Below are positions 34,151-46,241 of a stretch of 64,000 nucleotides of DNA, one piece after another; position 1 is the first letter of the stretch; every line of letters starts with the position of its first letter. The stretch is taken from the NCBI GenBank assembly GCA_035610365.1, contig CM069435.1, positions 16,543,123 to 16,607,122 on the forward strand, written 5' to 3'. The notes under the pieces were generated by a model that had not been told where the DNA came from, searched no databases, and saw only the letters and a list, made by a program, of their open reading frames with translations. Origin of the DNA: Aquatica leii. Taxonomy: Eukaryota > Arthropoda > Insecta > Coleoptera > Lampyridae. The position numbers were made by a program, and so were the translations under genes.

Positions 34151-36781
34151 ATGGATTTATTAAATCAGGGTAAGTACGTGTTATTATGACATGGTTTACT
34201 ATATATTTTGTATTTGAATACAAAAATTTGTGTAAATTATAACTTTATTTTAAGAACGCTTTATTGCACAAGTTCTAGTTGAGCTACAAAATTTGCCTTG
34301 CATTGCCCGACTCTCTTTCTTTTTTTAAAATACGATTTATACTGTAGTTATTAAGGTACAAAAAAAATTAGCTGCCAAGAGGTGCCAATTTAAAAGTTAT
34401 GTTTATTTATTTTCGGTCCTGTAAAAGTAACTGTAAAGACAGTGTTGGAACAAAAAAATGTTAGTTCACTTTGCATCTATATTTATTTATGTTTTAGAAA
34501 CATCCATATAAAAGCTTATCGTTGCAAGGGGCGCGCTTCCCTCAAAAGGGGGTGTGTAGGAAAAATTTTGTTTTCGTATTGTTAAGTTCACTGAGCATAT
34601 TAAATAACCCACTACTAAATTGTTAGTGCATATTAGTAATATTTATTTTATTCAACAGAGATTTCTCAAAAATCTAGAAGAGATATTCTTCAAATATGGC
34701 TTGAAAAAAAAGGTCAGGCTAACAACATTAAGCGACAACATGTTATAGATACTGTTACTAGTAACTTAGATGATGAGAATGTGGGGAAAGAACTTATGGA
34801 AAAAATAAAAAAAGATATCCGTCGATGTTGCAGTGAAATTGAAAAACGGTGGCAAAAATGCAAAAGAACAGAAAGCTTATTTCTAAAAAATAATTCTAAC
34901 TGGTTAGATGAAAACTTGTTCGACTTACCACCTAAGATTGTTCATGAAGAGCTAGTGGAAGAAACTCTTGAAGAAAACTTGCCATCAACAAGTACTGGTC
35001 GACCTGCCGCTGCATTTAGAGAAATTGGGGACCGATCGAAAAGGCGGAGAACAAAAGAGCTTCGCGAGCAATATAGTTCGAGTGAGCTGGCATATGCAGC
35101 TCAAATGAGTCTGCGATCTGCTGGACAAAAAGATGCCGCAAAGTTGATTCATGAAGCAGTTGAGACTACACCAACTAGGCCCTCAAGAATAAGAGAAGCA
35201 TGGACCAAAACTAAAGAAAATGAGTTAAATCCGTACTCATCCGATGAAGCACTAGCTTTATTCATCGATACCAGATTGACAAAAAGTCAGTATCTCAAAA
35301 TTAGGATTCAAGCAAAAGCAAGACATGCGGACATCTATCCAAGCTACCAGAAAGTCCAAGCTGCGAAGAGAGCCTGCTACCCTCCAGACAAAGCTATAAC
35401 AGTCACTGAAACTTTAATGGAAGTGAACTTACAAGCTCTTTTAGACTTAAGTGTCAGAAGAATTGTATTGTCGCAACGGGAAGTATTTGAAGTCGTGTCT
35501 GCTGAAATTTCGCAAGAACTTGTACTTGTGTCAAAATGGGGCTGTGATGGAAGCAGTGGACACAGTGAATATAAGCAAAAGTCAAGCGAAAATGTGAGTG
35601 ACAGTGATATGTTCATAACTTCTTTTGTACCGCTTCAATTATACACTTCTTCTGCCTCAAAAAAACACATTATTTTGTGGCAAAATCCGCGACCTTTTTC
35701 AGTCAGGTATTGTAGGCCTATTCGTTTACAATTTAAAAAGGAAACAACTGCACTATCACAACAGGAGGTCGAATATATCGAACAACAAATTAATGTTTTA
35801 CAAAAAAGTCACATTCAGGTTGCAGGAAAAACGTTTTTTGTAACGCACCAAATGGCACTTACAATGTTAGATGGTAAGATTTGTAATGCCGTAACTTCGA
35901 CAACATCTGCACAGAAGTGCTATATTTGTAATGCAACTCCTGTTAAAATGAATGACCTGGAAGCAGTAAGCGCTCGAAAAATAGATGAAGCAACATTTCG
36001 ATTTGGCTTATCACCGTTACACGCTTGGATAAGGTTTTTTGAATGTTTTATTCATATATCTTACCGCTTAGATTTTAAGAAGTGGCAAGTTAGGCAGCCC
36101 GCAGACAGAGAAGTTTTTGACAATAAAAAAAAAAAAATTTAGCAGGACTTTAAAACGCAGTTAGGACTATTAATTGACCACGTAAAGCCTGGAGGTAGTG
36201 GCACATCGAATGATGGCAACACAGCTCGGCGTTTCTTTAAACACGCTGAAGTATCGGCAACTATAACGGGGATTGATGAAAGGATAATTAAATCGTGTGC
36301 GGTGATACTCGAAGCCATCTCTTCTGACTTTTCTTTAGACCCAGAAGCGTTCCGAAAGTACACTTTTGACACAGCCAAATTATATGTACAGTTATATCCC
36401 TGGTACTACATGCCTGTTTCAATGCACAAAATTTTGATTCACGGTACGGATATCATTGCACATGCCTTACTTCCAATGGGACAGCTTTCTGAAGAAGCAC
36501 AAGAATCCCGGAATAAGGATCTAAAGTTTTACAGAAGGAGTCACACAAGAAAAATTTCTCGACAAACCACAAATCAAGATTTATTAAATTTGTTACTTAT
36601 TTCGTCGGATCCGTATATAACATCATTTAGAAAATTGCCATTAAAATTTAGAAAAAATCTCTCCCCCGAAGTTTTGGAGCTTCTTTCTCCTCCTAATCAA
36701 GAAGAAGCAGTGTTATTAACAGACGTGTCAGATATTTCCGAAGAATCTAGCGAAACTCTATCCGATAGTGATAGCGACTGA
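34151..36781 (+). pseudogene. Transib (RAG1-related) transposase, one nonsense mutation
   Basis: Exon 1 is 34151-34169 (ATG GAT TTA ... CAG G), with a donor GTAAGT at 34170. The intron ends TTCAACAG at 34658 and exon 2 runs 34659-36781, about 713 codons in one frame. A TAG at 36140-36142 (codon about 501) interrupts it, probably from CAG. Core motifs are KWGCDGSSGHSEYKQ (catalytic Asp about 303), LTMLDGKICNA (Asp about 411), a CYIC zinc pair (427/430), LSPLHAWIRFFECFIHISYR, SNDGNTARRFF, and QLSEEAQESRNK followed by YRRSHTRK. The last aligns with the RAG1 block holding the catalytic Glu (here about 622). The C-terminus is acidic (DSDSD). The protein would cut at the terminal heptamers and insert with 5 bp duplications. 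This copy cannot make full-length protein without read-through. Confidence 0.93.
34170..34658 (+). other. intron of Transib transposase
   Basis: The 489 bp run starts GTAAGT and ends with TTATTCAACAG. Splicing joins a lone G to AG to give a Glu codon and keeps the frame into IQKS-like coding sequence (EISQKSRRDILQIWL). The frame upstream of the acceptor has no other suitable ATG. Confidence 0.8.
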
Positions 36782-37591
36782 AATTTATATTTAAATTGTT
36801 ATTGCATTTTTTTTTACTAAACTGCAATTGTTTTTACATCGATACCAATTCAATTGTTAAATCATTTTGTCCGCGTTTCAATGCATTGGATTCGTCATTT
36901 TGTTTAGTTTGTCGTGTCGGAAAAACAAATAATTTTGTAACTGTTTCCTACTGCTTAACTACTTATTTAATCTGCGGTCCTTTTACCTATAGACCCTTCA
37001 GGCGATTAAACGATAATTTTTATGTTGTGCTCTTCAAGCCTTACGGATTATTGATCATTTACTTGGAATAACAACTGTTAAAAATTTCTCTTTTTTCAAA
37101 TCTTTTGTATATTTACCTAAAGATGTCACTAATTACTTGAGTAAATGACAAATCCTTTGTACTTTCACATACTGACTACTTGAGTAAGCAACAAACTCCC
37201 TGTGATGACTGTTAGTTTTATTATTCTTTGTATTAGGTTTACATTTATTATTGTTCTCCATCACCTTCGGGGATAGTCATGATAGAGTATATATCTCGTA
37301 TACATCTTGTTTTTGAGATAAACAATCCAGTAGTAAACGAATAACCATCAAGGTACTTCGTCAAGTACTAACTCTATATTAATTTTACACTTCTATATTC
37401 ATAAGTTTCCAACATTATTATTTGTGCACCTACTAGTTCATTATTATTTACAAGTTTATATAATTAAAATGATCAAAAGGTGTAACGACTTTTATTTTTT
37501 GTTTCTATTTAATCAAAAACGAACAAAAACAAAACACTGTGAGGGTGAGCATTATTCAAGAATTTACACCCCATAATTCTAAATATTGTTT

Positions 37592-37917
37592 TTTCAAAAA
37601 CTAATTTCATATTCGTTATCAGTGACGTCTAAACCTCGCGAGTACCACATTTTGCTGAAAATGATCCATTTTTTTATGTTCATGATTGCCATATTGGCTC
37701 TGCCATTTTGTTTATTTAAAAACTGGAATCATATTTGTAATCAGTAACCTCGAAAACCTTTAAGTGCCAACTTTTACTGAACTTGATCAACTTTTTTATA
37801 GTCATGATCGCCATATTGGCTCCGCCATTTTGTTTTTCCAAAAACTGATATCATATTCGTTTTCAGAGACCTCAAAAACCCCCGAGTAACAAATTTCAGA
37901 AAGATTACTTAATTTTT
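37592..37917 (+). repeat. 122 bp tandem repeat, about 2.6 copies, inside Transib
   Basis: Units start at AAAAACT at 37596, 37718 and 37840, so the spacing is 122 bp twice. Each carries TCATATT(C/T)GT..TCAG near the start, and the first two end with GCCATATTGGCTCYGCCATTTTG. The array lies between the transposase stop and the right terminus. Confidence 0.85.
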
Positions 37918-37918
37918 G

Positions 37919-37957
37919 GAATTAAGTCCGCAAAATCGGGCACTTCTTCCCACTGTG
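37919..37957 (-). repeat. Transib right terminus
   Basis: Read inward from 37957: CACAGTG, a 23 bp spacer ending TGCGG, then ACTTAATTC. The nonamer match is weaker than at the left end (five of nine), while the spacer length is the same. Confidence 0.8.
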
Positions 37958-37962
37958 CGCTT

Positions 37963-38640
37963 GGACAGCTAGATAGTAGAGGTTACCCCTTTAACAGTGG
38001 AAGAAGAACGATCGGAAATATCAATATTAAGGAAATAAATTGAAGAGATACGCATCATGTTGCAGCACGTTTGCCCAATAGGAGTCGACCACGTAGCAGA
38101 AACAAATTCTAAAATAGAAAGCAAAAAGAATACTGTTGGTACCACAACACATTAAAAAAAAGGCGAAAAAGTGTACACAACTTTATATATCCTCAAAAAC
38201 GAAACTCCACAGTAGTAGCAGCAGTAACTGAACTGAAAGTCATTTATAGTAGTAGTGAATTTCATGTGCTACTAGAACAGTTTCTAAATTTAGTACGTCC
38301 AGAACTTACAAGAAGACTGTTAAGTAAGAAGCTTAAATTAGCTAAACAAGAATTTCAGAAGATGATGAAATTAGAAATTAAAGTCTTCAGTGCAATTGAT
38401 CTAGCGAAAGCGTACAATCAACTACCTGTGCTTTCGGAAAATATACTCAAAACAGCAATTACTACACTCTTTGGTTTATTTGAATTTGTACGGATGTCCT
38501 TTGTATTACGAAATGCATCACAACCCTTTCAAAGATTTTTAAATGAAGTTTGAAAAAGGTTAGACTTTGCATTTCCATACATTGATGATATCTTAATTGT
38601 CTAGTCGTCGGCACCACTTAAAAATAGTATTGACTTTATA
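37963..38640 (+). pseudogene. Ty3/gypsy gag C-terminus and RT relic
   Basis: Directly after the Transib duplication come RSRPRSRN and YCWYHNTLKKR, the Arg-rich and CWYH end of insect gypsy gag. ORF 38266-38553 follows: LKLAKQEFQKMMKLEI joined directly to KVFSAIDLAKAYNQLPV, ITTLFGLFEFVRMSF and ASQPFQRFLNEV, then PYIDDILIV after a stop. The RT catalytic YIDD is kept, but about 40 residues before motif A and all of protease are missing. It continues the relic that begins at 33515. Confidence 0.75.
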
Positions 38641-38644
38641 TTAG

Positions 38645-40320
38645 AAATCGTTTGAGCAGTGTTGCTTATTAAACTACCTTTGAGATTATGGCGTGGTTTT
38701 TCTCGCAAGTTAAAAGAGCGACGACTAACTCAGTTGTTCTGGTGATTAATTCGTAAGGTTCGAGGTGCAAAATTATAAAATGAACTTTTAAAAAGCGCCA
38801 AACCAATAAAAGAATATAGTGGAAAACAGCAATTAAATTTTACCTGAAGCTGTAATAAAACAAATGTCAAGAAAGAAGTGTTAACACAAAGTATATTTAT
38901 CACAGCCAGCGGTTTACGTTAGAAGAAAATACATAATAATATGTATATAAATTTAATCAAACACTAGTACGTAGGTCGGTAACACAGAGAAAATACTAAA
39001 TAAGCCTTCAACTAGGCAACACGTTGTACAACAAAGTGACCTTGTCAGCTTAACGTTTACAATCAGAAGAGAAACAAATTTATTTCGTAAATTAAAATAC
39101 AAAAATACGAATCTCGAAGATCTATAGAATCAAAGCGCACCGTATAATATGTAACACAATAAAACGATTGTATAGTTAATTGTGTTAACAACGTAACATG
39201 TACGTACCGTCGTCTTTACAGTCTACTGACCACCAAAATACTAAGAATTAAATTAGAAAGTATAATACAATTAGTTTTCTTCAAAACATGCGACTAGCTA
39301 GTGGCACTCTTTCAGCATTTCTTAAAACTTAATTGAAATTTAACAAAGACGTACATACAGTGTTATCACATATAAAACCCATTTTACTCATAAGACCACT
39401 GAAAATGCGAATGCGCAAAGTTTCTCTAAAATTAATTTTGGTGTTTTTTCCAATACCAATAATATTTGCACCAACCCCTCGAAAGCGTAGATAATGTTAG
39501 CTACAGGGACGTGACGTCATCATGGAAGTTTTTTCAATTACAACATCTGCATATTATTTCCAAGACAAAGAACAGATGTGAAGGTATGGAAATCCGCTAT
39601 AGACAATTACGGAAGAATTAAATGAAGCCACCCCAAATACAGACTTTCACTCAAATTGTAACGATATTTTATACCATATTCGCATGGATGTAAATAATTA
39701 ACAATGAAAGCCTTGTTGGGCGTACACAACGCTAGATGATGACTGCGTTATTCATACTTTATCGGAAGAATAAAATTTTACATTTTATCTTTGCGATGCG
39801 ACGTAAAGTAAGCGTTCTAAGAATAAAACCGATACAAGAAACAAACATTATATTAAAACACTTTTAACATGACAAGATATATGAATTTTTCTACATCTGC
39901 TAGATTTGCATTATTAAGTGATAAATAAATAAATGATTCGTCATAAGATTGAAATTCTGTAAAATTACCATCAAATAAAGGCAGCAAAATTTGGGATACC
40001 TTGCGTTCCAAATGAATACTGAGATAAAATGCTGCGTGAACACATTCTGTCATTTTAAAGATTGCTATCTAATAAAATAGTAGCACAGGAAATCAGGTCT
40101 ATACAGTTACTATAAAAATCTGTGGAACTAATTTAATGCTACACTGATTCAACTTGAAGTCGTATTATAAGTTTAATTACCTTTCTTTTATCTAAATTGG
40201 AAGATAAGAAATTCAAAAATTAAAATTTTTCACTCAATTATTACACAAGCTGAGTTTTCGTTATCTTTAGAGCTAGGAACAAAACTGATTGATTGAACCG
40301 TGAAGTCTCGCTTTTATAGA
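38645..40320. other. AT-rich DNA without recognised genes
   Basis: No coding motif or clean transposon end. A 66-codon minus ORF (39853-40053) shows no family features. The part around 38990-39240 has a GGCAACACGTTGTAC block similar to 8384, possibly a diverged repeat. Confidence 0.4.
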
Positions 40321-40329
40321 CCGGCCTCC

Positions 40330-41902
40330 GATTGATAAAACTGGTTTCTAAATCTCCGGCAAAGGAAAACTAGAATCTTGGTTAATATTAAAAGGATTTT
40401 TAATCATTTCAACGGATGTCCTAATTTTTCGCTCATAGTAATAAGAAACATTTGCCAAAATTTTAGTGTTTTCAAACATTATTTGATTAGTAACACGTGT
40501 TGCGCTTTCGCTGACTTCAAAGATTGTTCAAGATGACTACATCTTTAATACTCCTAAATACAAATTCTCACGCTTCTACCTGTTTCTCCTATGTATGCAC
40601 GACCACAAGAGCAAAAAATGCTACAAGCGCCCTCAGATTAAAAAGGAATAATGTACATCACCGGATTTAATGTTGTGTTTAGACATAATTTTATTTATAC
40701 GATCCGTGGTATCTTTGACATAGGGTAGATGCGATAGACACTGGTTGAGACATAAAATCCGCTGTTACTCCTGTAATTGTTTGCGACTAACACTTTGGTT
40801 AGATGATTTAACTTTTTTTGAAAATTTTGGGGTTGACTTGAGGAAACAGCTTTGTAGGCTAAAGGATTTACTACTAATAATTTTTGAGAAGGGTAATGAT
40901 GGGACAATCTATGTAATTATATATCTGTATGGGTACGTTTTTGATAAATTGAATGTGATGATGAAGCATAGAAGTGGCAATATGTGAAGATAGAAACACC
41001 CAACAATCACAAATTTAGTTCAAATGACATAAAAGCTCGTTCAGCGTGAAAGGACCATGTTGCCAAATGACAAAGGTATCATCAACGTATCTGTACCAAT
41101 ATGTACTTGAGTTTTAGATAAAATGTGGATACAACTTTTTCTCAAACTCTTCCATAAATATAGTAGCACCAAACCGGAGAACCCATAGCAACTCCTGTTG
41201 TTTGTGAGTAAAACTTTTCTTAAAAAATAAAAGATACAAGTATACGTCAAATATTTTTCGATAATATGTGCTATGTTGCTTGAAATATTGTTCTCGTTAA
41301 ATAAAGATCTAATAATGTTAATTGAATCAGGTACCGGCACGTTAGTAAACAAAGACTCGACATCAAAACTAACCAGAATGTCTATCGGTTGCAGACAAAA
41401 ATTATGCAACTTCTGAACAAAATCCAAATTGAGTAGAAACAACTTAGTCATCTCTGCTAAAAGTTTTAATAAAGTTGCTACAAGCTTCTAGTAATTTACG
41501 AACCCTGCAGGGCCAACTCGCTGTAGGATTGAAACAATACTTGTCGGAGAGAGGGGAGGTTTAAGTGATTTTATTTTAATGAGCGCCAGATCTCGTTTTG
41601 CAGAAATAGCTCCTGCTAGATCAGTACAGGAGGTACGTAGTTTGTATAAAATGTTTAAGGTTCGTAAAGCTGGAGAACCAAATCGTTAACAACAATTGTA
41701 CTTTAATTAATGTTGGAAGGATAACTTAATATAAAGTTTAAATCAATAACACGTAGAGATAATTTGATAGCATCACAATAAGTAAATTTAATTCGGGTAC
41801 AAATATACGTAGGTACTAAAACACCAGGAGCATCGGCAACTTACAAGACACTTAATCATAAGTGTAACAACTAGCACATGCAAAAATCTTTGTAAGTAAA
41901 TT

Positions 41903-41940
<38 letters not shown>

Positions 41941-43143
41941 TGACAGTTGACGTAATCAGCATGCGATAGCAATTTAACTTAAACTAATGGAATAATAGTA
42001 ATAAGAAGCAAATCATTTTAAACGTTTCGACACGATTAGTAAATATGATTTATGAGCAGCACCGTAGCAACAACAAATAGTTAAAATCAAAAATGTACTT
42101 ACCCAGATTCAGGTGTACTTTCAGAAAACGTTTTCTTATTGGCTTTTTGTAATCAAAGTACCTGTGAATAATCGTGTCTACCTGGTGACTCACAAACTCT
42201 ACAACAAGTAAAAGAAACATTTATAAAAGGTAAGAGAAGCGAAAAGTATAGTATGTTGTTACACATGCCCAAGGTGGTATTAGTTATCAATTGCTTGCGA
42301 ATGGAAATATCAATCGTATCTGGTACATATGCACTTTCGTACAAGGTGGTATTTATTATCAATTGCCTCCAAATAGAAATTCAAGTGCATCTGCCCTTGT
42401 ATCGCAAAGTTCATAGGTTCAATGCTTCTTATTAGAACTTTTCCAACGCAGATTTTAAACTTGTACAGACAAGGAAACCCAGATTTGGGAGGTAGCACAT
42501 GGCTCTGAAGAAAAGACATGGAAATTACCTTTAATCCAAAAAAACGAATAGAAAACACTTACCCTGCTTGAATAAATTAATTACGTATAGATAATTTCAT
42601 TATACATCGTTTTCTCAACCGGAAGGGACAAACGATGCCCGATATATGGAGTCGAGAAATGGAAAAGTAACTTTAATTCAACCCATATACAGGGTAGTGC
42701 ATTTTTAAATTTATGCACGTAACAAAGTTGCATCTCATTTAGAGATTTTATAAGTAGACGAGTTTATGGCACTGGTAATAGGTCGAAGAGGAATATTACA
42801 GTTATGAATTTTAGATAATCTGTAAAATTGAGGAGTTTTAAAATCTATAGGTAATAAGAGTTTTTTGTCGGTTCCATTAATTTAGGGCTTTTATAATTTT
42901 GGAAAGTGCTCTTTCAATAGATGAAGGAAGATCTTTGAAAATTACTTTATACGACCCGTCTGAGAGAAGATTGTAGGCTTTTCTATCATAATCTGAATGA
43001 TTTATAATAAGAGTGGCGTTTTCTTTAACAGTTAGAAGATTGTAGATTTTGTTATCACAATCTGAACGATTCAAAATTGTATTACGAATGCAACCCGTGG
43101 AAACCTGAATTCTACTATAATTCAAAAATTGTTCAAAATTCAC
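40330..43143 (-). pseudogene. Penelope-like element, interrupted RT and GIY-YIG relic
   Basis: The minus-strand N-terminal part 43143-42877 has KENATLIINHSDYDRKAYNL and SDGSYKVIFKDLPSSIE; it continues to about 42710 with FYRLSKIHN and LRPITSAINS. After about 1 kb of unrelated sequence, ORF 41451-41041 has FVQKLHNFCLQPIDILVSFD and ESLFTNVPV (RT motif A). A damaged GIY-YIG (CSCGRAYIGETGRS in broken frame, about 40620-40571) and ENTKILANVSYYYERKIRTS end the protein near 40330. The YxDD segment is badly degraded. RT plus GIY-YIG identifies a PLE. Confidence 0.8.
41790..42170 (+). repeat. diverged interspersed repeat R2 copy within interrupted PLE
   Basis: GGAGCATCGGCAACTTAC at about 41829 and ACTTACCCAGATTC at about 42099 match GAAGCATCGGCAACTCAC (13132) and ACTTACTCAAATCC (15573). 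It contains an (AAT)n tract of about 34 bp at 41907-41940. It lies in the stretch that separates the two halves of the PLE and so is probably a later insertion. Confidence 0.35.
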
Positions 43144-43149
43144 TAACTT

Positions 43150-45860
43150 TTTTGTTATAGATTAGGCTGTGGCTGATAAAATCTTAACTTTTTTTTGGTT
43201 AACCCTTATGTGTCTACCCTTATGTAGTCAAAACAAAAAAACTTGTTTTGCATATGTAATTTACTCAGAGAATTAGTGAAACAATGTAATTTTAAAGATC
43301 TTTAATCATGTAAATTGACTGTCTAAAAAATAAAGAAAAACGCAAGAGCGTATTTTAGTAAACAGAAAAATTGGTTTAATCTTAATTTTTAATATAATTG
43401 CTTGCAAAATATGATTAAGTAAATTGTAACTCAAATAAAATGCGACATTCCCATTAATGCAATAGACGATATATAAGTGATGGCGTCGCCTTCATATAAT
43501 TGTGTCCCTACAATTCAATTCGAAGGACCATCAAATGGTGTATTATAATTATTTTACCGTTGGTTAAAATTCTTTGCATAGTGCATTTTTAATACCTCGT
43601 AGTTAAAAAACGTGAATTTTTAATTTTTGGAAACGTATATTTACACTGAGCAATTATATTATAGAAACATAGTACATAAAAATAATTTTATGCGTATAAT
43701 GAAATGCAGACATCACTTTCAACCGTTAATAAAGTGTAATTTTTTTCAAGGCAGCAGGCTCCTGCTTTCCCTTTTGGGAACAGATAAAAAAAATTAGATA
43801 CAAGAAGAAAATTGATGTTTACATAGAAAAAAATGCTAACAAAATCCAATTAAGAGGAAACTTCCTGAAGGTTGCATGAAGAAATGTTTTTAATTGTTTT
43901 ATTTTGTTTAAAATCAAAGTTGCAACTGTGTAAATATTGTACTAGCAATTACAAGTTGGTCATTGTATATATTTTTTGTCGCAGCTTATGCATAAAATAA
44001 GAATTTTGCATAATGCACTTACCATACACCTGTTATGAGTTTCTAGGGAACAATGCTTATAAATTAATTTTGACATTTAACAACATAATAATGACAATTG
44101 TACAATTAACATCAAAAAGCTTTTATATAAGAATAACATCAAACGAGCTTTCAAATATTGCTTTATACTATATTTTTAGAATCAAGACTTGTATGTTGAT
44201 ATTTAAACGTAATTTCGACACGTTTTTTTTTATTATAATTAAAGAATATGCAGTGTCAAAAATGTCTTCTCCAACCAGTTTATAAATGAATAACTTCTAC
44301 AGTTAATTTTAGAAATTACAAATTTTTCAATAAATTTACAGCGCTCACGTAGCAAACAAAGATACAACCCATTACAAAGGCAATCAAAAGGTTATAAATT
44401 TACATTATGCCTGTATTTGTTTTTTATTATTTAGACTGGTATTTTATTTTCCCATACAACTCCGACAACAATATAAATCTACAGTGTTAATGATCAGCAC
44501 ATTCAAAAGAATGTTTTGTAATTTAATTTTGTTTTCCTGATTTTTCTGAAAATATACATTCCGTGCAATATATAACTTTTATTTCAAGTAAAAATCAAGT
44601 TTATTCAACGTTGTGTTTAGTTTGATGTTATTTTAACGTCAAAGAAAAATAAAATTAAAACAGTTTCGGCGCTTTATCAGGCTCGTATAATTTAACTTTA
44701 ATTAAAAACATTTTATTACGCCGTATTTGTTTAATTTCGAAAATTTATTACATATTACGGCACGTTACTCTAAAAGCACTTTCTTATTTTACGGTCAGCG
44801 ATATCAGATTCTGTTTTGAAACTCCCCAAGGTATATAAAATATTCGATATTGTAGCATAATTAATGAGAAAATAAGTAAATATATGATGCTTGCAGTACA
44901 ACCTATTAAGAGGAAAGTCTGCCAGTAAATAAACATTCTTATATATTAAGATTCAAGGCGTGCATGAAATATTAACAAAGATTTTTCACGTAAACAAATT
45001 TATATATATTTTAATATTTATCTTTTTTCTGACAGTCTCGTTTTTAATATTTTGTTTTAAATACCTTTATAATATTTTACGATATAACTACATCATGGTC
45101 ATTAAGTTTAAGCATTTACTTTATTTTTGAATTTCAATACTTACTTTTTACTTATTTTTGATGATACTATAAAGCTATAGTATATATATAAACACATTTT
45201 TATAAATCTAGTATTAGTGAATAAATTTTGAACGGTACAGCTTTAAATATTATTATTTTTATATTTTTGAAGATTTTTTATTAAAATCTCGAACTATTCT
45301 TTCAGCTGTTTTCTTTTTTTATAATGACAATAGGTTCATTTTTGTCTTGGCTTTATGTCTCTGAGCCGTATAGTTAACTTTCTAGGTAAATTATTATCGA
45401 AAAGTACTATTTTTGTTTAAGTTTGATTAAATAGAATGTAGTGGCTTAGCTAATGGAATTTTTGATGTAAAACACTGGTTACTGCAAATGCTCGATATGA
45501 CATCTATTTTGTTGTCAGATAGGATTTACTTGTTTTTTTTTAAATATCATTAGTAAACAAATCAAACGTCGCAGATTTTGAATTTTTTTACAGCTGATTA
45601 TGTTAACTATTATATATTGACTAGAACCTCAAAAAGATCAAATTTTAATAATTGTTTAATTTTTTTATTATTTGGATTTATAGAAGGCACTTTAGAAAAT
45701 TAAGCAAATATAAGTTTATTTCTATATATAGTTTTTGGTAGAATTATTTTTTGAAGGAAAATATTTCAAAATCTGATAAGCTAGGAGGAGGAGAACCCAA
45801 AGTTGCTTGGTACAAGTTTGCTACAAAAAGAATAGGTAAATTACAGGAAATTTATCACGT
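43150..45860. other. AT-rich DNA without recognised genes
   Basis: A 90-codon ORF at 44013-44285 is rich in Ile, Phe and Lys with no motif and is probably chance. No transposon ends were recognised. Confidence 0.45.
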
Positions 45861-45865
45861 AGAAA

Positions 45866-46241
45866 GAAAGTTTATGATTATAAGCAACTTTCGGTTTAGA
45901 CCGCGTCGTAGTAAAACACGCAGACTTAGGCTTGGTCCTAGTCTCTTCTTGAGAGCCAAAACAAGAAGTAGAACTTGACCTTTGCCGTAATGTCGTTCGT
46001 GAACTAAACAAACTGGCGTTTCGCAAGACATTGCAGCTTGCATCTTCAGAGTGGTAAATGTCACTGAACGAAAAAGTGTAAATGACGATATTTATATCAA
46101 TAGCGATTAGCGTGATCAACGGATCTTATCTTTCCGTGACCGTTCGACTGACTTCGTTTATTACTCGGAGTAAGTGTTTGTGTCCTTTTAAAGAAGGTTG
46201 ATTTTTGTCTTAGAGGATATAATACTGGTAGCGAAGATTTG
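45866..46241 (-). repeat. left inverted pseudo-LTR of PLE
   Basis: Reverse complement of 47651-47962, with an extra segment at about 46118-46165. On the minus strand it holds a hammerhead-like motif at 46054-46010 with an intact CTGAAGA core and GCAAG/CTTGC stem II. It has GCC in place of the cleavage triplet GTC. Confidence 0.85.

Larger units (their letters stand above)
33886..37957 (+). mobile_element. Transib transposon, 4072 bp, with 5 bp CGCTT target duplication
   Basis: CGCTT occurs at 33881-33885 and 37958-37962, exactly flanking ends that both begin CACAGTG (right end read as reverse complement). The terminal inverted repeats continue as GGACGAAGTACC and GGAAGAAGTGCC and stay similar for about 40 bp. 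A 5 bp GC-containing duplication and a CAC..TG heptamer-like start are known Transib traits. The element contains a two-exon transposase and a 122 bp tandem repeat near its 3' end. It interrupts a gypsy relic. Confidence 0.95.

Noticed and set aside
36128-36142. A-run frameshift in the Transib transposase
   Set aside because: The frame before and after the run is the same; the only lesion is the in-frame TAG.
42600-42710. Mariner-type terminus at CATATACAGGGTAGTGCA
   Set aside because: No partner inverted repeat or TA-bounded mate was found.
44013-44285. 90-codon ORF as a membrane protein
   Set aside because: Hydrophobic residues follow from high T content; no start context, motif or neighbour supports it.
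45751-46119. ORFs over the left PLE arm as separate genes
   Set aside because: They are frames through the inverted terminal repeat, mirrored at 47659-47986.
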